Below are positions 22,501 to 33,341 of a stretch of 64,000 bases of DNA, piece after piece (within the stretch, counting starts at the first letter, position 1; each line of letters starts with the position of its first letter). A program made the translations under genes and the position numbers. The DNA is from Zingiber officinale (lineage: Eukaryota; Streptophyta; Magnoliopsida; Zingiberales; Zingiberaceae), in assembly GCF_018446385.1 (NCBI RefSeq), contig NC_055988.1, positions 163,320,209 through 163,384,208 of the forward strand, written 5' to 3'. Below the pieces are notes generated by a model. It saw only the letters and a list, made by a program, of their open reading frames with translations. It ran no database searches and was not told the origin of the DNA.

Positions 22501-23555
22501 GGGCGACGCGTCGGTTTTGGGAAGAGAAGGAGAAATGGGCGGAGTGAAGAGGGACGACGTCGGGGAAAGGAAACAGGCACGGGTTCGGCGGGTGAGGAAA
22601 AATAAAAGGAAAAGGAAAAAAGAAATAAAATAAATAAATTTTTCCTCACTTAAATGGGGTAGCCTAAACAGGCTTTCCCGGACCCAATTTTATCTTCGCA
22701 ACTTAAGTCATACGAGCTCCGAAAAATTCTCAAAAAATTCTTAAAAATTTTGAAAAATTCCCTTATGGTTATCCGTCCTTTTCGATATTTTACAGAAACC
22801 TCATCATAACACTCACAAACACTTGAGAACAAGTAAACTACTAATTAGGGTTTACTACCACTAATTTCGTCAGTTATAATCAAGCTCCCAATGCTTGGTT
22901 ATATAGGCCACGGGTTGGAACCACCGCCTACCAGTAGACTGCTAAAATCATCAGTCGATTGTCCTATGTGGAAATTCAACCGTTACATCCCAACGGCTCG
23001 ATACCAGTCGACTGCTAAAACTAGCAGTCGACTGCTCCACACTGGTCGAGCGAACAGAACCATTCTGTTCGCTCCCAGTCGATTGCCCAGTCGACTACAT
23101 CAGTCGACTACTATTTCACCAATCGACTGCTACAGTGCTGCTACAACACTACTATAGTAAAACCCTAAACCTAGGATTTTACCCTAAGTACAATCTCTCA
23201 TGCACTCGTACCCTCACGACTCACGACCCTTCATTGCAACCTTGACCTTTAGCCTTCCCTACTTCCTTTGGCTCTCATCCCTCAGATGCACCCAAGCTTG
23301 TGGCTCGTCCCCAATGTCATCCTTCGCATATGCCTCGAAGTCGCTTCCCTCGACCATTGCTCTTGCTGCCTTGTCCACGGTCCCTCGGATGCTCCATCCT
23401 TCACCGGACCCGAAGCCATCAAGCTGAGTCATATGTGTATCCTGCAAACCTGCACACTCATATACACATATCAAATACAAGGGTGAACCTAACTTAAACC
23501 CTTTGCCCAAACACCAAAACACATTGTCGCACGGACCATCGGGATTGCTCCAACA
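19521..23555 (-). mobile_element. Ty1/copia solo LTR C (about 1.04 kb own length), ATTTT duplication
   Basis: The ends are TGTAGGGGATCGG at the left and ATTGCTCCAACA at the right, flanked by ATTTT at 19516-19520 and 23556-23560. The target is gypsy-type LTR A. The element is split by gypsy-type LTR B (19815-22811). The U3 half (right) holds a CAGTCGACTG palindrome array at 22935-23130 with a TATATAGG box beside it at about 22905. No internal genes remain, so it is a solo LTR and a fossil. Confidence 0.8.
19815..22811 (-). mobile_element. Ty3/gypsy-type solo LTR B (about 3.0 kb), same family as LTR A
   Basis: On the minus strand it begins TGTTATGATGAGGTTTCTG and ends GGGGGCGTGGCA. It is the reverse complement of the flanking LTR A over its whole length and is inserted in copia LTR C. 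It has a purine-rich (minus-strand C/T-rich) leader at 22320-22620. The flanks GAAAC and CTCAC do not match, so the target duplication is lost or the ends are shifted by a few bases. Fossil, no coding part. Confidence 0.75.
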
Positions 23556-24122
23556 ATTTTTGCATCATATGCATAGATGCATTTATGATTTGTAATTGCT
23601 GCATTTTGGATGTTGCATTTGTTTGGGTTGCATATGTTTGACATGCATACAGGTGATATTTTGTATCTAGTCTGACGACCCTTATATTCAGATAGGAGGT
23701 TCTGGTGAGTACAGTTTTCTTCAGCCCTTTTCAGTTTGTATTTCCTTTTATTGTTCAAAAAACTATACCGCATGATTATTACTATTAGTTATATCTTATT
23801 ATGCATGTCTATCTGGTATTCGCTGAGTTCTTGAACTCACCCTGTTGATTATTCTTATTTCAGGTTGATGTTGCTTGGAGTATCCTGCCTACCGGTCCTA
23901 CGTCACATCCGAGGATAGTTTTGCTTCTTATTTTACCCGCTTTACGAATTTGTGGACTTCGTGTAGTATAAGCGAGTTTTTGTTTTGGATTTTGCTATGT
24001 GGAGTTATCTTTGTTTTGTTGTGTTGTGTAAACCTAGTCGACTAGCAGTCCTTGTTTTTGGTTTGTATATGTTTTCCATCGTATTTTCACTGTGTATGTT
24101 TTTAGTACAGCCGAGTAGACTG

Positions 24123-24126
<4 letters not shown>

Positions 24127-24189
<63 letters not shown>
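24127..24189. repeat. (TA)n microsatellite
   Basis: About 31 TA dinucleotides inside gypsy-type LTR A. A looser TATATA patch with GCATGGTTGTAAATAT-like repeats follows to 24260. Confidence 0.95.
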
Positions 24190-24190
<1 letters not shown>

Positions 24191-24375
24191 CTGCATGGTT
24201 GTAAATATTTTGTTCCACCTGAGTGGGCTAAGTATATAACTGCGTGGTTGTATATATATTCCAGCCGTGTGTGGCTGATGTATATCTGTGGATGTATAAT
24301 TGATTCAGATTGTCACCGGTATAGAGGAGATGTTGCCGGATTTACCTCTGGCTGAGACTCCTCTGGGGCGTGACA

Positions 24376-25989
24376 CTAATTTTATTACATTTTGGTTTGC
24401 TTCCGAGTTTTATGTTGATCGATCAGTGTCATGCCACCATCAAAGTCGCTCATGAAGATGAAGTTTTCCATCTGCATCCTCCACAAATTGAATTCATATC
24501 TTTCGTACATCTCATATGGAGGTGGTTCGTGAATGTTTCGTCCTTCGACTTGAGCCATTAAGCACTGATGATAGAAAACTAAAAAGAGGTGCCAAGACTT
24601 GGTCCTAGATTAGCAGTGCTGGAGGAAAAAGTATAATATTTCACTAATTTAAAAAATAATAAAAATATTAATAAAAATATTATTTCAATTTTTTGTAAAT
24701 GGGATATTTTGCTAATACTAACTAATGGTGAAAAGATGACAATGAATTTTTGAAAAATAATTTTGGAGAGAAAAAATGAAAGGCGTAAGGATATTTTTTA
24801 AACACAAACGATATCTATTTTTCTTTTTAAAAAGAACCCCCGTTACTCGATTGGTGGTTACACCAATTCAGAGCGGTACCTGCTCTGATACTACTTGTTG
24901 GATCATAGAAGTTGCTAGAGGGGGGGGGAGTAAATAGCGATCGAAAAATTCGAAGCGAGTACACAGCGGAAAAATGAAAATCACAATGCTAACAAGAACC
25001 ACTTTTACTTAGTTCGGAGTCTTCGTCGACTCCTACTCCAAGGCTCGTATTCGTTGAATGCTTTCGTTGGGCAATCACTAATAGTTCGCAAATTGATTAC
25101 AACAGAAGGTATAGAAACTATTAAATCAAAATACTGACAACAATAAGAAAGAAAACTTGAACCGCAAGTTGTCGGAGTAGCTTCGCAGCATCGCAGGGGT
25201 AGAACGCAACAGAGCAGTTGTAGAAGGAGTTGTTGTCTTGATGCTCCGTGGAAGCCTTCTTTTATAGGCATGCTCTGGGTGCTCGGACCGTGACGTAGGT
25301 CCGGCCAATCAGCGCACTTCATATCTACGACTAGATGAGTTTTGCCTTCTAGGCACTCGGACCACCTCCGGGCGCCCAAATACCTTCCGGACGCTCGGAC
25401 CACCTCCGGGCGCTCGGACCACCTCCGGGCGGTCGGATCCCTTCCGGGCGCCCGAACCACCATTTCCAGAAAACTCCTTTTCCTACAAGAAAATGTTAGT
25501 CCAAGGTAAAAATAAAAGTTATACTACTCTGCAAAACAAAAGTTAACACAAATATAATAAAACAGGGTAATAATTAGATTCCGTCTTACCGAGATCGGAA
25601 TCTAGTCACGATCTTAACTTAGATTTCTGAAATGGATCTAAGTTGGATCGACGCCTAAGTTCCCTAACTAGGAACACGCCCTCACCAAGTCACTCCCCTC
25701 CAGTGATTTACCTTAACTTACCTACCAGACGTTCGGTCAGCCCGTCGACCCGTCTAGACTTTGTGCCAGCTACCCGGTCGACCCGTTGACCTAGCTGGAC
25801 TTCGTGTCAGCTATCTGGTTGGTTCGTCGACTTAGTTGGGTTTCGTGCCAGCTATCCGATTGGCCCGTCGACCTAGTTGAGCTTCTCCTGCATACTTGGT
25901 CAAAATGTTAGATCACAACGAAACTAACTTAACCTACTTTGTCATTCATCAAAACATGAGTTAGACCATCAGTGGTAACCGCACCAACA
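24376..25989 (-). mobile_element. Ty1/copia element M: 5' LTR, primer site and gag start, minus strand
   Basis: The LTR is 24896-25989 (1094 bp). On the minus strand it begins TGTTGGTGCGGTTACC and ends next to a GGTATCAGAGC-like primer site at 24882-24893. A gag start lies at 24558 on the minus strand (MAQVEGRNIHEPPPYEM, then a W-R-M-x-M-E core), matching the gag start of the element at 62514-64000. The element is cut at 24375 by gypsy-type LTR A and probably continues at 17146. The LTR carries a hairpin array (25725-25880), a GGGCGCTCGG palindrome array (25348-25470) and a CCTATAAAAG box at 25259-25268 (minus). Broken, moderately old. Confidence 0.8.
25725..25880 (-). repeat. 41-bp tandem hairpin array in copia LTR M
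   Basis: There are about four units of 41 bp. Outer arms on the plus strand are CCAGACG/CGTCTAG, CCAGCTA/TAGCTGG, TCAGCTA/TAGTTGG and CCAGCTA/TAGTTGA; inner arms are GGTC/GACC or close variants. Two units pair perfectly or nearly so, and the rest carry G-T wobbles or transitions. It is the older relative of the array at 62618-62822. Confidence 0.8.
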
Positions 25990-26725
25990 GGGAGTAGCCC
26001 TTTTGATATGTGAACATCTTTTAATTTAATATACTAAGTTTGTATGTTTCTTGTTTGATGAAATTATATGTATTTATAATCCAGATCTATTGTATTAACG
26101 CGACATCGATGCCAAAAGCATAAGATTCATATCCCACGAGGGTTTGAGAATGAACCAAAAGGAGAACCCCAATCCTCTGACTCGTAGAAAATTGAGACAC
26201 GGAGAGTCAGATATGAAAGTGCAACCTAGTATGTCGCAAGAAATCCTAGGTCACCATAGAGTTTAATGGATCAAACCTAATTTGTTATCACGTAGTAGAA
26301 AAAGTGGTTAATTAGAGGTTGATGGATCTTGTGACAGGGTCCTCCTAGGTTTCGATCACTAGTTACAATCCTCTGAAAGTAGACAATGATTAGAATTGGT
26401 ACATCATTGTAGTACCAAAAGTTTATATCGAATACCATAGGATGGTCTACCTATATAAATACCCATTGAGGATATGAAATCAAGCATAGATTAAGTGTTT
26501 ACCACCATTTGGGTGAAACTGAAGTCCTAGAATCACTTTTCTCTTCACTTACTTCCTTGATTCAGCTCTCTTCTCTACCTCTCCCTCAAACCTCTCTCAA
26601 CTTTCGCAACTCTCATTTTCTTAAGATTTCTTGTGACCACACACCACCACGATCATCTAGATAACTTACTTTATAAATTTAGCTAGTGTTTAATCAACAG
26701 TCTCTGTAGATTGATATTTTATTAC
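25990..26725. other. Unclassified, probably retroelement-derived DNA
   Basis: No gene is seen. The last part (AGCTAGTGTTTAATCAACAGTCTCTGTAGATTG) resembles leader sequences of plant LTR elements and continues after the solo LTR at 28102. The two parts were contiguous before that insertion. Confidence 0.4.
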
Positions 26726-28101
26726 TGTTGGTGCGGGAAGCATCCGACGATCGTACCTTAGTTTTGATAATGGCAAAGGGATTGAAAATTAAGATTCCTT
26801 GTTATCTAACGTGCTTAAAGAAGGTTTCAGGAAAGTCCTAACTGCGGTTAGGCAGGTGAAAATCCTAAGGGGTGGTAACCTTAGGTCCTAGGGAGTGGTA
26901 ACCCTAGGTGAAGGAAAAATCCTAAGGGGGGGTAACCTTAGGTCCTAGGGGGTGGTAACCCTAGGTGAAGGAAAATCCTAAGGGGGGGGGGGGGGGATAA
27001 CCTTAGGTCCTAGGGGGCGGTAACCCTATGTGGAGGAAAACCCTAAGGGGCGGCAACCTTAGGTCCTAGGGGGCGGTAACCCTAGGTGGAGGAAAACCCT
27101 AAGGGGCGGCAACCTTAGGTCTTAGGGGGTGGTAACCCTAGGTGGAAAAAAACCCTAGGGGGCGGTAACCCTAGGTCCTAGGGGATGGTAACCCTAGGTG
27201 GAAAGCCCAGTCGGTCTGGAGGACCGGACTGGCATCAGGTAAATCTCCTGAGTGGAGTAGGTGAGGACGCGTTCCCCGTAGAGGGAACAGTAGGCGTCGG
27301 GTCGACCTAGGGTTTCCGGTCGGAAACCCGAAGTCAGACTCGGACAGTCCGGAGACTGTCATTATCATTTCTATTATGCTTTATGTGCTAACTTTGTGAT
27401 GCAGGGTATATTTGGGATTAATGTATCTTGCAGAGACCAAAGTGCAAAGATTAACCTCGGGTGAACAGTGTCCGAGGCGCCTCCATGGAGCTTGGAGGCA
27501 CCTCGGGTGCGAAACCTGATGCTGGCTGCGAAGAAAGCTTCAAGGCGCCTTGAACAAGTTGATGAAGGCGCCTTGGAGAGGTTGGAGGCGCCTTGAACAG
27601 GATAAAAGTTCGACCAGGTCAGTTCTGATCTACGCGGGTGACGCGGCCATCCTGGAGGTGCCTTGGAGGGGTTTAAGGCGCCTTGAACATCCTTTATAAG
27701 AGGGGTTCGAGCAGCAGCAAAGGACAACGAAAGAAAAAGCTTCCTCGTGCTGTGTTCTGCTCAAGTATTGCTTCCGAAGTGCTGCTGCAACATTCCGACG
27801 ACCCGGAGCTCAGATTTTTCTACCACTATTGTCGGTATAACTTTAATTACAGTTACATTTGTAATTAGTTTGTAATAATTATACGAGCTTATAGTTATTG
27901 CCCACGGAAAGTGATCAAGGATCGCGGGCCTTCGAGTAGGAGTCGCCTTAGGCTCCGAACGAAGTAAATCCTTCGTGTCTGTGTTTTCTCTAGTTCATTT
28001 CCGCTGCTTTAATTACTCGACGATTGTTTTACGATTTCGATAATCGAACGAAATAGCCGCGAGCACTATTCACCCCCCCTCTAGCGCGTCTCGATCCAAC
28101 A
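26726..28101 (+). mobile_element. Ty1/copia solo LTR with perfect ATTAC duplication
   Basis: It starts TGTTGGTGCGGG and ends CGCGTCTCGATCCAACA, flanked by ATTAC at 26721-26725 and 28102-28106, so it is a 1376-bp solo LTR. Parts in order: tandem hairpin array (26837-27240), GTGAGGACGCGTTCCCC block shared with the LTR at 62514, GGCGCC palindrome array (27470-27690), TTTATAAG box at 27693-27700, and the end block with a C-run and CTCTAGCGCGTC. Internal genes are absent. The intact duplication suggests a fairly recent recombination to solo form. Confidence 0.9.
26837..27240 (+). repeat. 56-bp tandem array of paired hairpins in the solo LTR
   Basis: About six units of roughly 56 bp each hold two hairpins: CCTAAGG/CCTTAGG and CCTAGGG/CCCTAGG, with loops of GGYGGYAA type. 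A further hairpin CCTAAC/GTTAGG lies at the left edge. At the right edge (about 27207-27232) a hairpin CCAGTC-GGTC..GACC-G-GACTGG has the same two-tier design as the units at 62618-62822. A poly-G run of about 15 lies in one loop. Confidence 0.85.
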
Positions 28102-28266
28102 ATTACTTGATGACAGAATCATGCACTTATGATTTTCCACATCGTTGGGCATTCCCAATTGATTTGTTGATGGTTCCAATCAAGGCAGCAATAGAGGACT
28201 ACAACACTGAGTAAGACGGCTAATATGAATGATGCACCAAACATAGTGGCCGCCACGGGTGGAAGG
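28102..28266. other. Unclassified DNA between two LTR insertions
   Basis: It continues the sequence that was interrupted at 26725. It has no recognisable gene. It ends where the D element begins with TGTTGGTCCACG. Confidence 0.4.
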
Positions 28267-28809
28267 TGTTGGTCCACGTTAAGCTATCTAGAAGCTGGTG
28301 AATAGCTTGAAAAGAAAGTTAGAAATTTCTTACTTTTCGAACTTTGCAAGGATACAATATTAATTAAATAATCAAAAGAAAATGCATAAAATAAGTAAGA
28401 GGATACAAGAATTACTTGGTTACAACCTAGGCAGTTGTTAATCCAAGGCAAGCAAAAGCGCACTAGAAATTCTCCTTCGTTGAAGGCGGAGTAACCTCTT
28501 ACAAACTTTGGAAGCTCACAAACTAGCTAGGAAATGATTACTGTAATTGTTGTTGAATTCCTAGCTCCAATTATAGCTTTTGGAAAAATTTATCGTTACT
28601 TAGAGGCGTCTCCAAGACCATCCAGGGCGCCTCCAACATGGATAAAGTTTTATCCATGTTCCAACAATCAGTCAACAATTCTAACTAGTTGGAAGTGTCT
28701 TCAATGTCATTAGAGGTGCCTCCACGCCTCTACTTGAGGCGACTCCATCCCTTTTCTTGGTCCCCTGACGACCGACTAGAGGAGGAGGAGGGAGGGAGGG
28801 AGGGGGGGA

Positions 28810-29307
28810 TAGGGATGTAATCGAGCCGAGCTAAACTCTTGGATGTTTGAGTTTGACTCGTTTATAATCGAGAGCTCGAGCTTTATTTAACGAATATATT
28901 TATGGCTCACGAGCTTATTCGAGCTTTTATCGAGCCTAAACATGCTTAATAAATATAAATTATAAATTTAAATATTCATTAAAAAACTAAATTATATATT
29001 TTTTAAAAATTATAATATTCTTGTTAAATTTTATAATTTTATTCTAATAAATAAATTTAATATATTTATCTATGTTTTTCATTAGTAGAGTGTAAAATCT
29101 ATAAATTCAATATCAAAACTATTATTTTTTTATTTAAAAGTTGATTCATGAGCTTAACGAACATGTTCACGAGCTAACGAGACGAATATTGTGAAGCTTA
29201 AGATTGGTTTGTTTATCTTAACGAGCCTCATTAAACGAGCTCAAACGAGCTTTTATCGAATCGAGCTTCGAATAGCTCACGAGCGGCTTGACTCATTTAC
29301 ATCCCTA
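28810..29307. mobile_element. hAT-like MITE in the 3' LTR of element E
   Basis: Terminal inverted repeats are TAGGGATGTAAtcGAGcC at the left and, at the right, the complement of TAGGGATGTAAATGAGTC. The flanks share GGGGGGA (28803-28809 and 29308-29314), compatible with an 8-bp hAT duplication in a G-run that has slipped. The AT-rich interior has AGCTCGAG/CTCGAGCT-type repeats and no ORF. Confidence 0.75.
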
Positions 29308-30156
29308 GGGGGGAGGGGGGGAATAGCCTTGAAAAATAAATAAATACCCTTCTCAAACTTATAACTTGATTAAAACAAACACTTGTATAAAAGAATAAGA
29401 AGCAAATTAATTAAAGACAGATGCACAGAAATTTACTTGGTTTGCAATCAGAGGATTGCTAATCCAATGCAAGTAAGACTCACTATGAAGATCTCCTTTG
29501 GGTGGAGTAGCCTCTTACAACGTTGACAACTCACACAGTAGTAGAATAGAAAAAGAACTTATTTGCAAGTGTTGTTTTTTAACTACTAAAATCATAGCTG
29601 TATTTATAGCACTTATTCGGGCGCCTAAAAGGGTTCTGGGAGCTTGAGTGCAAATAAAATTTTATCCACAATGCAATAGATTGCGACAGGTCGACAAGTG
29701 ATAGCTTTTGTGGTCCGGGCGCTTGGACCAGGCTGAACTAGCCCTCGACCAAGGAGTAAGCTCGGGGTGCCTTGGCTAGCCTCGGGGTCTCAGCGCCCGG
29801 ACCAGGTCCGAGCGCTCGGACCAAAGTCAATAAACTTGTTGACTTTTTCATCCGGGCTCTCGCTCCAGCTCCACTCACTTGGGTGATTTCAGCCATCTGG
29901 AATAGGGCTCACCCAAATCCATTTTCCGGCATTCTCAAGCAACCTTCCGCTCTGGCTTCTTTTCCCTCCGAAACGTCTCACGATTCCTTCTCATTTGCCA
30001 GCATACTCTTTCGCAGCGCCTCATCCCTCGGATGCACCGAGCCCGTTGACTCTCTCCCGTGCCATCCTTCTTTTTAGCTGCGTCTTTTGCTCGACTTCTT
30101 GTGCTCCTAAGTTCCTGCACACTTAGACACAAGACATCAAACCATAACATGACCTA

Positions 30157-30349
30157 GCACAGTCCCCAGGGCGTAGCACAGCTGGGACGCATGGTTTCGT
30201 GGCCGAAAGGTCTAGGGTTCGATCCTCGGGGTGTCATTACTTGGGGTTAGCGTCCCGACCATGAGCTTTCAGCTGTGTACCTGCATTTACCTCATCCGTG
30301 GGATCGACTCTAGGGGGGCCGCTGATGTGGCGGTTCCACATTTTTTTTT
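30157..30349 (+). mobile_element. tRNA-derived SINE, copy 1
   Basis: It has a pol III A box (TAGCACAGCTGG at about 30174), a B box (GGTTCGATCC at 30216-30225), a CATTTACCTCATCCGTGGGAT core, and a T9 tail. Flanks ATAACATGACCTA (30144-30156) and ATAATATGACCTA (30350-30362) form a 13-bp duplication with one mismatch. It is inserted in the 3' LTR of element E. Confidence 0.85.
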
Positions 30350-30503
30350 ATAATATGACCTAGCGCCTCATCCCTCAGATGTACCGAGCCCGTTGACTTT
30401 CTCCCATGTCATCCTTCTTTTTAGCTGCGTCTTGTGCTCGACTTCTTGTGCTCCTAAGTTCCTGCACACTTAGACACAAGACATCAAACCATAACATGAC
30501 CTA

Positions 30504-30696
30504 GCACAGTCCCCAGGGCGTAGCACAGCTGGGGTGCATGGTTTCGTGGCCGAAAGGTCTAGGGTTTGATCCTCAGGGTGTTATTACTTGGGGTTAGCGT
30601 CCCGGCCATGCGCTTTCAGCTGTGTACCTGCATTTACCTCATCCGTGGGATCGACTCTAGGGGGGCCGCTGATGTGGCGGTTCCACATTTTTTTTT
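30504..30696 (+). mobile_element. tRNA-derived SINE, copy 2 (by segmental duplication)
   Basis: Same length (193 bp) and boxes as copy 1, with only a few differences (for example GGGTGTTATTAC against GGGTGTCATTAC). Flanks are ATAACATGACCTA at 30491-30503 and 30697-30709. The identical flanking LTR segment shows that it arose by tandem duplication, not by a second insertion. Confidence 0.85.
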
Positions 30697-30895
30697 ATAA
30701 CATGACCTAGCGCCTCATCCCTCAGATGTACCGAGCCCATTGACTTTCTCCCATGTCATCCTTCTTTTTAACTACGTCTTTTGCTCGACTTCTTGTGCTC
30801 CTAAGTTCCTGCACACTTAGACACAAGACATCAAACCATAACATGACCTAACTTAACTTGGTTGATCACATCGAAACCTCCACGGGATACTTACA

Positions 30896-33341
30896 ATCTC
30901 TCCCTTTTTGATGTGGATCAACCTAAATTAAATTAGGGTAAAACACGACAAAATGAATATGCAAAATAAATATGCAAGTTGTAAAACATTAGATATGTCA
31001 TATTTTTAAAAAATATACCTCCCCTTTAAACTTAACTTCTAACTCTCATATTTTAATCACATTAAAAATAAGGGTTTTACTGAATTAAATTGAAATCAAA
31101 TTCTAAGGAATACTCAAACAGTGACTAACACTTTTAAAAAAAATTAAAATTTATTTTTGAAATTCTGATTTTTTTTTTAGATTAAAAAATAGTTTTTTTT
31201 ATTTGTTGACAAATTATGAGATTTTTTATAAAGATTAAACAGACATATTCAAAATAGTAATAAAATTTTCATGAAAAAATAAAATCAATTTAAGCAGTAA
31301 TAAATTATTTACTATAGAAAGATAATTTTTTCTTTAAAATACTTAAAAATAGTTTTAAGGTTCAAAAAAATTTTGAGAATTTTTTGAGATGGTAATAGAG
31401 TAAGTATTTTTATAGAAAAGTTAAATTTTCAAAAATTGAGTGTTCAAGAATTTTTAATATTAAAAAATAACATTTATAAAAATAATTTATAGAAAATTAA
31501 ATATTGATCAACAAATTTCAAAAATATTTTGTTCGATAGAGAATACTATAAGTTTTTATCGAAAAATAAATTTTGTAAAAAGACATCTGTGAAATATTTT
31601 TTAATTAAAAAATATAATATTTGAAAACAAAACTATAAAAAATAATACAACGGTCAAAAAAATTTTAATTTTTTTTTTCAAATGGAAAATGAAATCCTCT
31701 TTTTCAAAAAATTAATACCTAGTTAATTTTGATCAGAAATTGTACGAAGAAATTTATTTTAGCACATTAGGTAATTAAAAGATAAATATTAAATCAAATT
31801 AAAATTAGAAATATCCACAATTTAAACTAAGCATAATTTTGGAAACCAATATAGATTCCTTCCAACCGGATTGATCAAGTATTTTATAGGAATATATGTT
31901 TTTGTTACTTTTCTTATTTAACTCTTGTGAAATCTATAATATCAATTTTGTCCTTGATAATAACTAAAATTTGAGCATGCAGAATTTTTTAAATTTTCTA
32001 TTTGTTCATTTAAATTAGCATTTTCAGTTTTCAATTTTTCAAGATCCTCTATCAAGCAAGATTTTACCAAGATTCTTTTTATTTCTAAATTCTCCCTTTT
32101 AAAATTTTAATTTTTAGTTTTTAATTTACACATTGATTTATAATTGATTTGATACCATAATATAGTTGATCTAGAGATAAGATGCATATCTCACTTACCA
32201 TGTTAGATCTGAAGCTTGATACTCTCCCTGCTTCACTACATTCATCTGATGATGCTCCCCCTTCATCGATGTTGGCTTCTGAGGTGCTTTATTCTTTGTG
32301 ACTAGCCATTAGTACTAGTCCGGCATATGCTTCGATTTCTAACTTGGATGATGAGCTTTCGTCCCAAGTGGCTTTGAGATTCTTGTACTTGTTGTGCTTG
32401 GGCCCTTGGTTGTTTTCCTTTTTGAGCTATGGACAATCCTCCTTTATGTGTCCTTTTTGACACTGGTAGCATCGAACATTTCTTCTATTTCTTGTATTTT
32501 TTTCTGCTATGTATTTCTTTAAATTTATTAGATTATGTTTTAAACTTCCTTACCATATAAATTTCTTGGTCTGCTTCGAGATCTGAGTCTGACTCGGGTT
32601 CGTTCTTATTGGTGCCTCTTAGTGCCAGGCTCTGCCTTGACTCTTTTGTTGTATCTGCACATATGGTTTTATGTAATTCTAAAGTCGAAAATGGTTCCTT
32701 TAGGGTACTTACTTCTAGGTCCTTCAATATGTAGTAGACATCTATTATCGAAGTCCATTTTGGAGTTCTGGAAAAGCATTGAGTGCATAGCGTACCATGT
32801 CCCGATTGGTTACCGTTTCGCCAAGGTTGACCAGTCTGGTGATCAACTCCTTGATCTTCGCATGTAGTTGGCTACCTTGTCACCTTTTTCTAGATGAATG
32901 TTTGTTAGCTTGTTCTGAAGAATGTCCCATCGTGCGAGCTTCACTTCGGATGTGCCTGCATGGAGTTCTAGGAATTTCTCCTAGAGATCTTTGTACGATG
33001 TGTAGCTTTCAATGCGATTGACTTCTTGAGGCGGTAATATACTTAGTAAGTGATATTCCGCTTTACTGTTGGTCACGAAGTTGCTTTGCTCCTTCTTCGT
33101 CTAAAGGTACTCTTCTTTCTCCATTCCTTGTTGATCCTTAGGAACTACAAAACCATACTTGATTATTAAAAGTATTTCAAAATTGATTTTTAGGAATACC
33201 TCCATTCGGTGTTTCCAGTGTGCGAACTCCCTCTCGAACTTTGACAGGATGAGACTTGGCCTGCCCATCGATTTCTTTGCTTCGGTCGACGATTAGTCCT
33301 TCTGAAGCATCCTTGCTCTGATACCACTTATTTGTCCCCTA
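30896..33341 (-). other. Interior of element E: AT-rich filler and gag remnant
   Basis: 30896-32170 is very AT-rich DNA without recognisable coding text. 32170-33310 is the minus-strand gag region with the zinc knuckle. No protease, integrase or RT motifs were seen. The interior of element D at 34704-35885 has the same AT-rich character. Confidence 0.55.

Larger units (their letters stand above)
17147..24375 (+). mobile_element. Ty3/gypsy-type LTR A (about 3.2 kb), split by a nested insertion
   Basis: It starts TGTTAGGTAATAAATATGAG and ends CCTCTGGGGCGTGACA. It is interrupted by the copia LTR at 19521-23555 plus that element's target duplication; without it the LTR is about 3.19 kb. The inverted copy at 19815-22811 matches it throughout: the GAATTTTTAGAAATTTTTAAG start block, a C/T-rich leader at 17400-17700, CACCATCGTGTGTGAGATG near 19470, GTTTGACATGCATACAGG near 23635, and the end block. 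The size and GGGGCGTGACA end suggest a Tekay/Del-like family. No internal region is attached, so it is a solo LTR or fragment. I found no target duplication. Confidence 0.7.
30016..30847 (+). repeat. 347-bp tandem duplication of LTR segment plus SINE
   Basis: Unit 1 is 30016-30362, unit 2 is 30363-30709, and a third partial copy without SINE runs from 30710 to about 30847 and rejoins normal LTR sequence. Each full unit holds about 140 bp of LTR (GCGCCTCATCCC to ATGACCTA) followed by the SINE and its second target copy. Unit 2 is closer to copy 3 than to copy 1 in the LTR part (for example CAGATGTACC against CGGATGCACC). Confidence 0.9.

Noticed and set aside
26837-27200. Interstitial telomere repeat (CCCTAA-like phrases)
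   Set aside because: The units are 56-bp hairpins with CCTAAGG and CCTAGGG arms, not TTTAGGG tandem repeats; the resemblance is only to the trinucleotide level.
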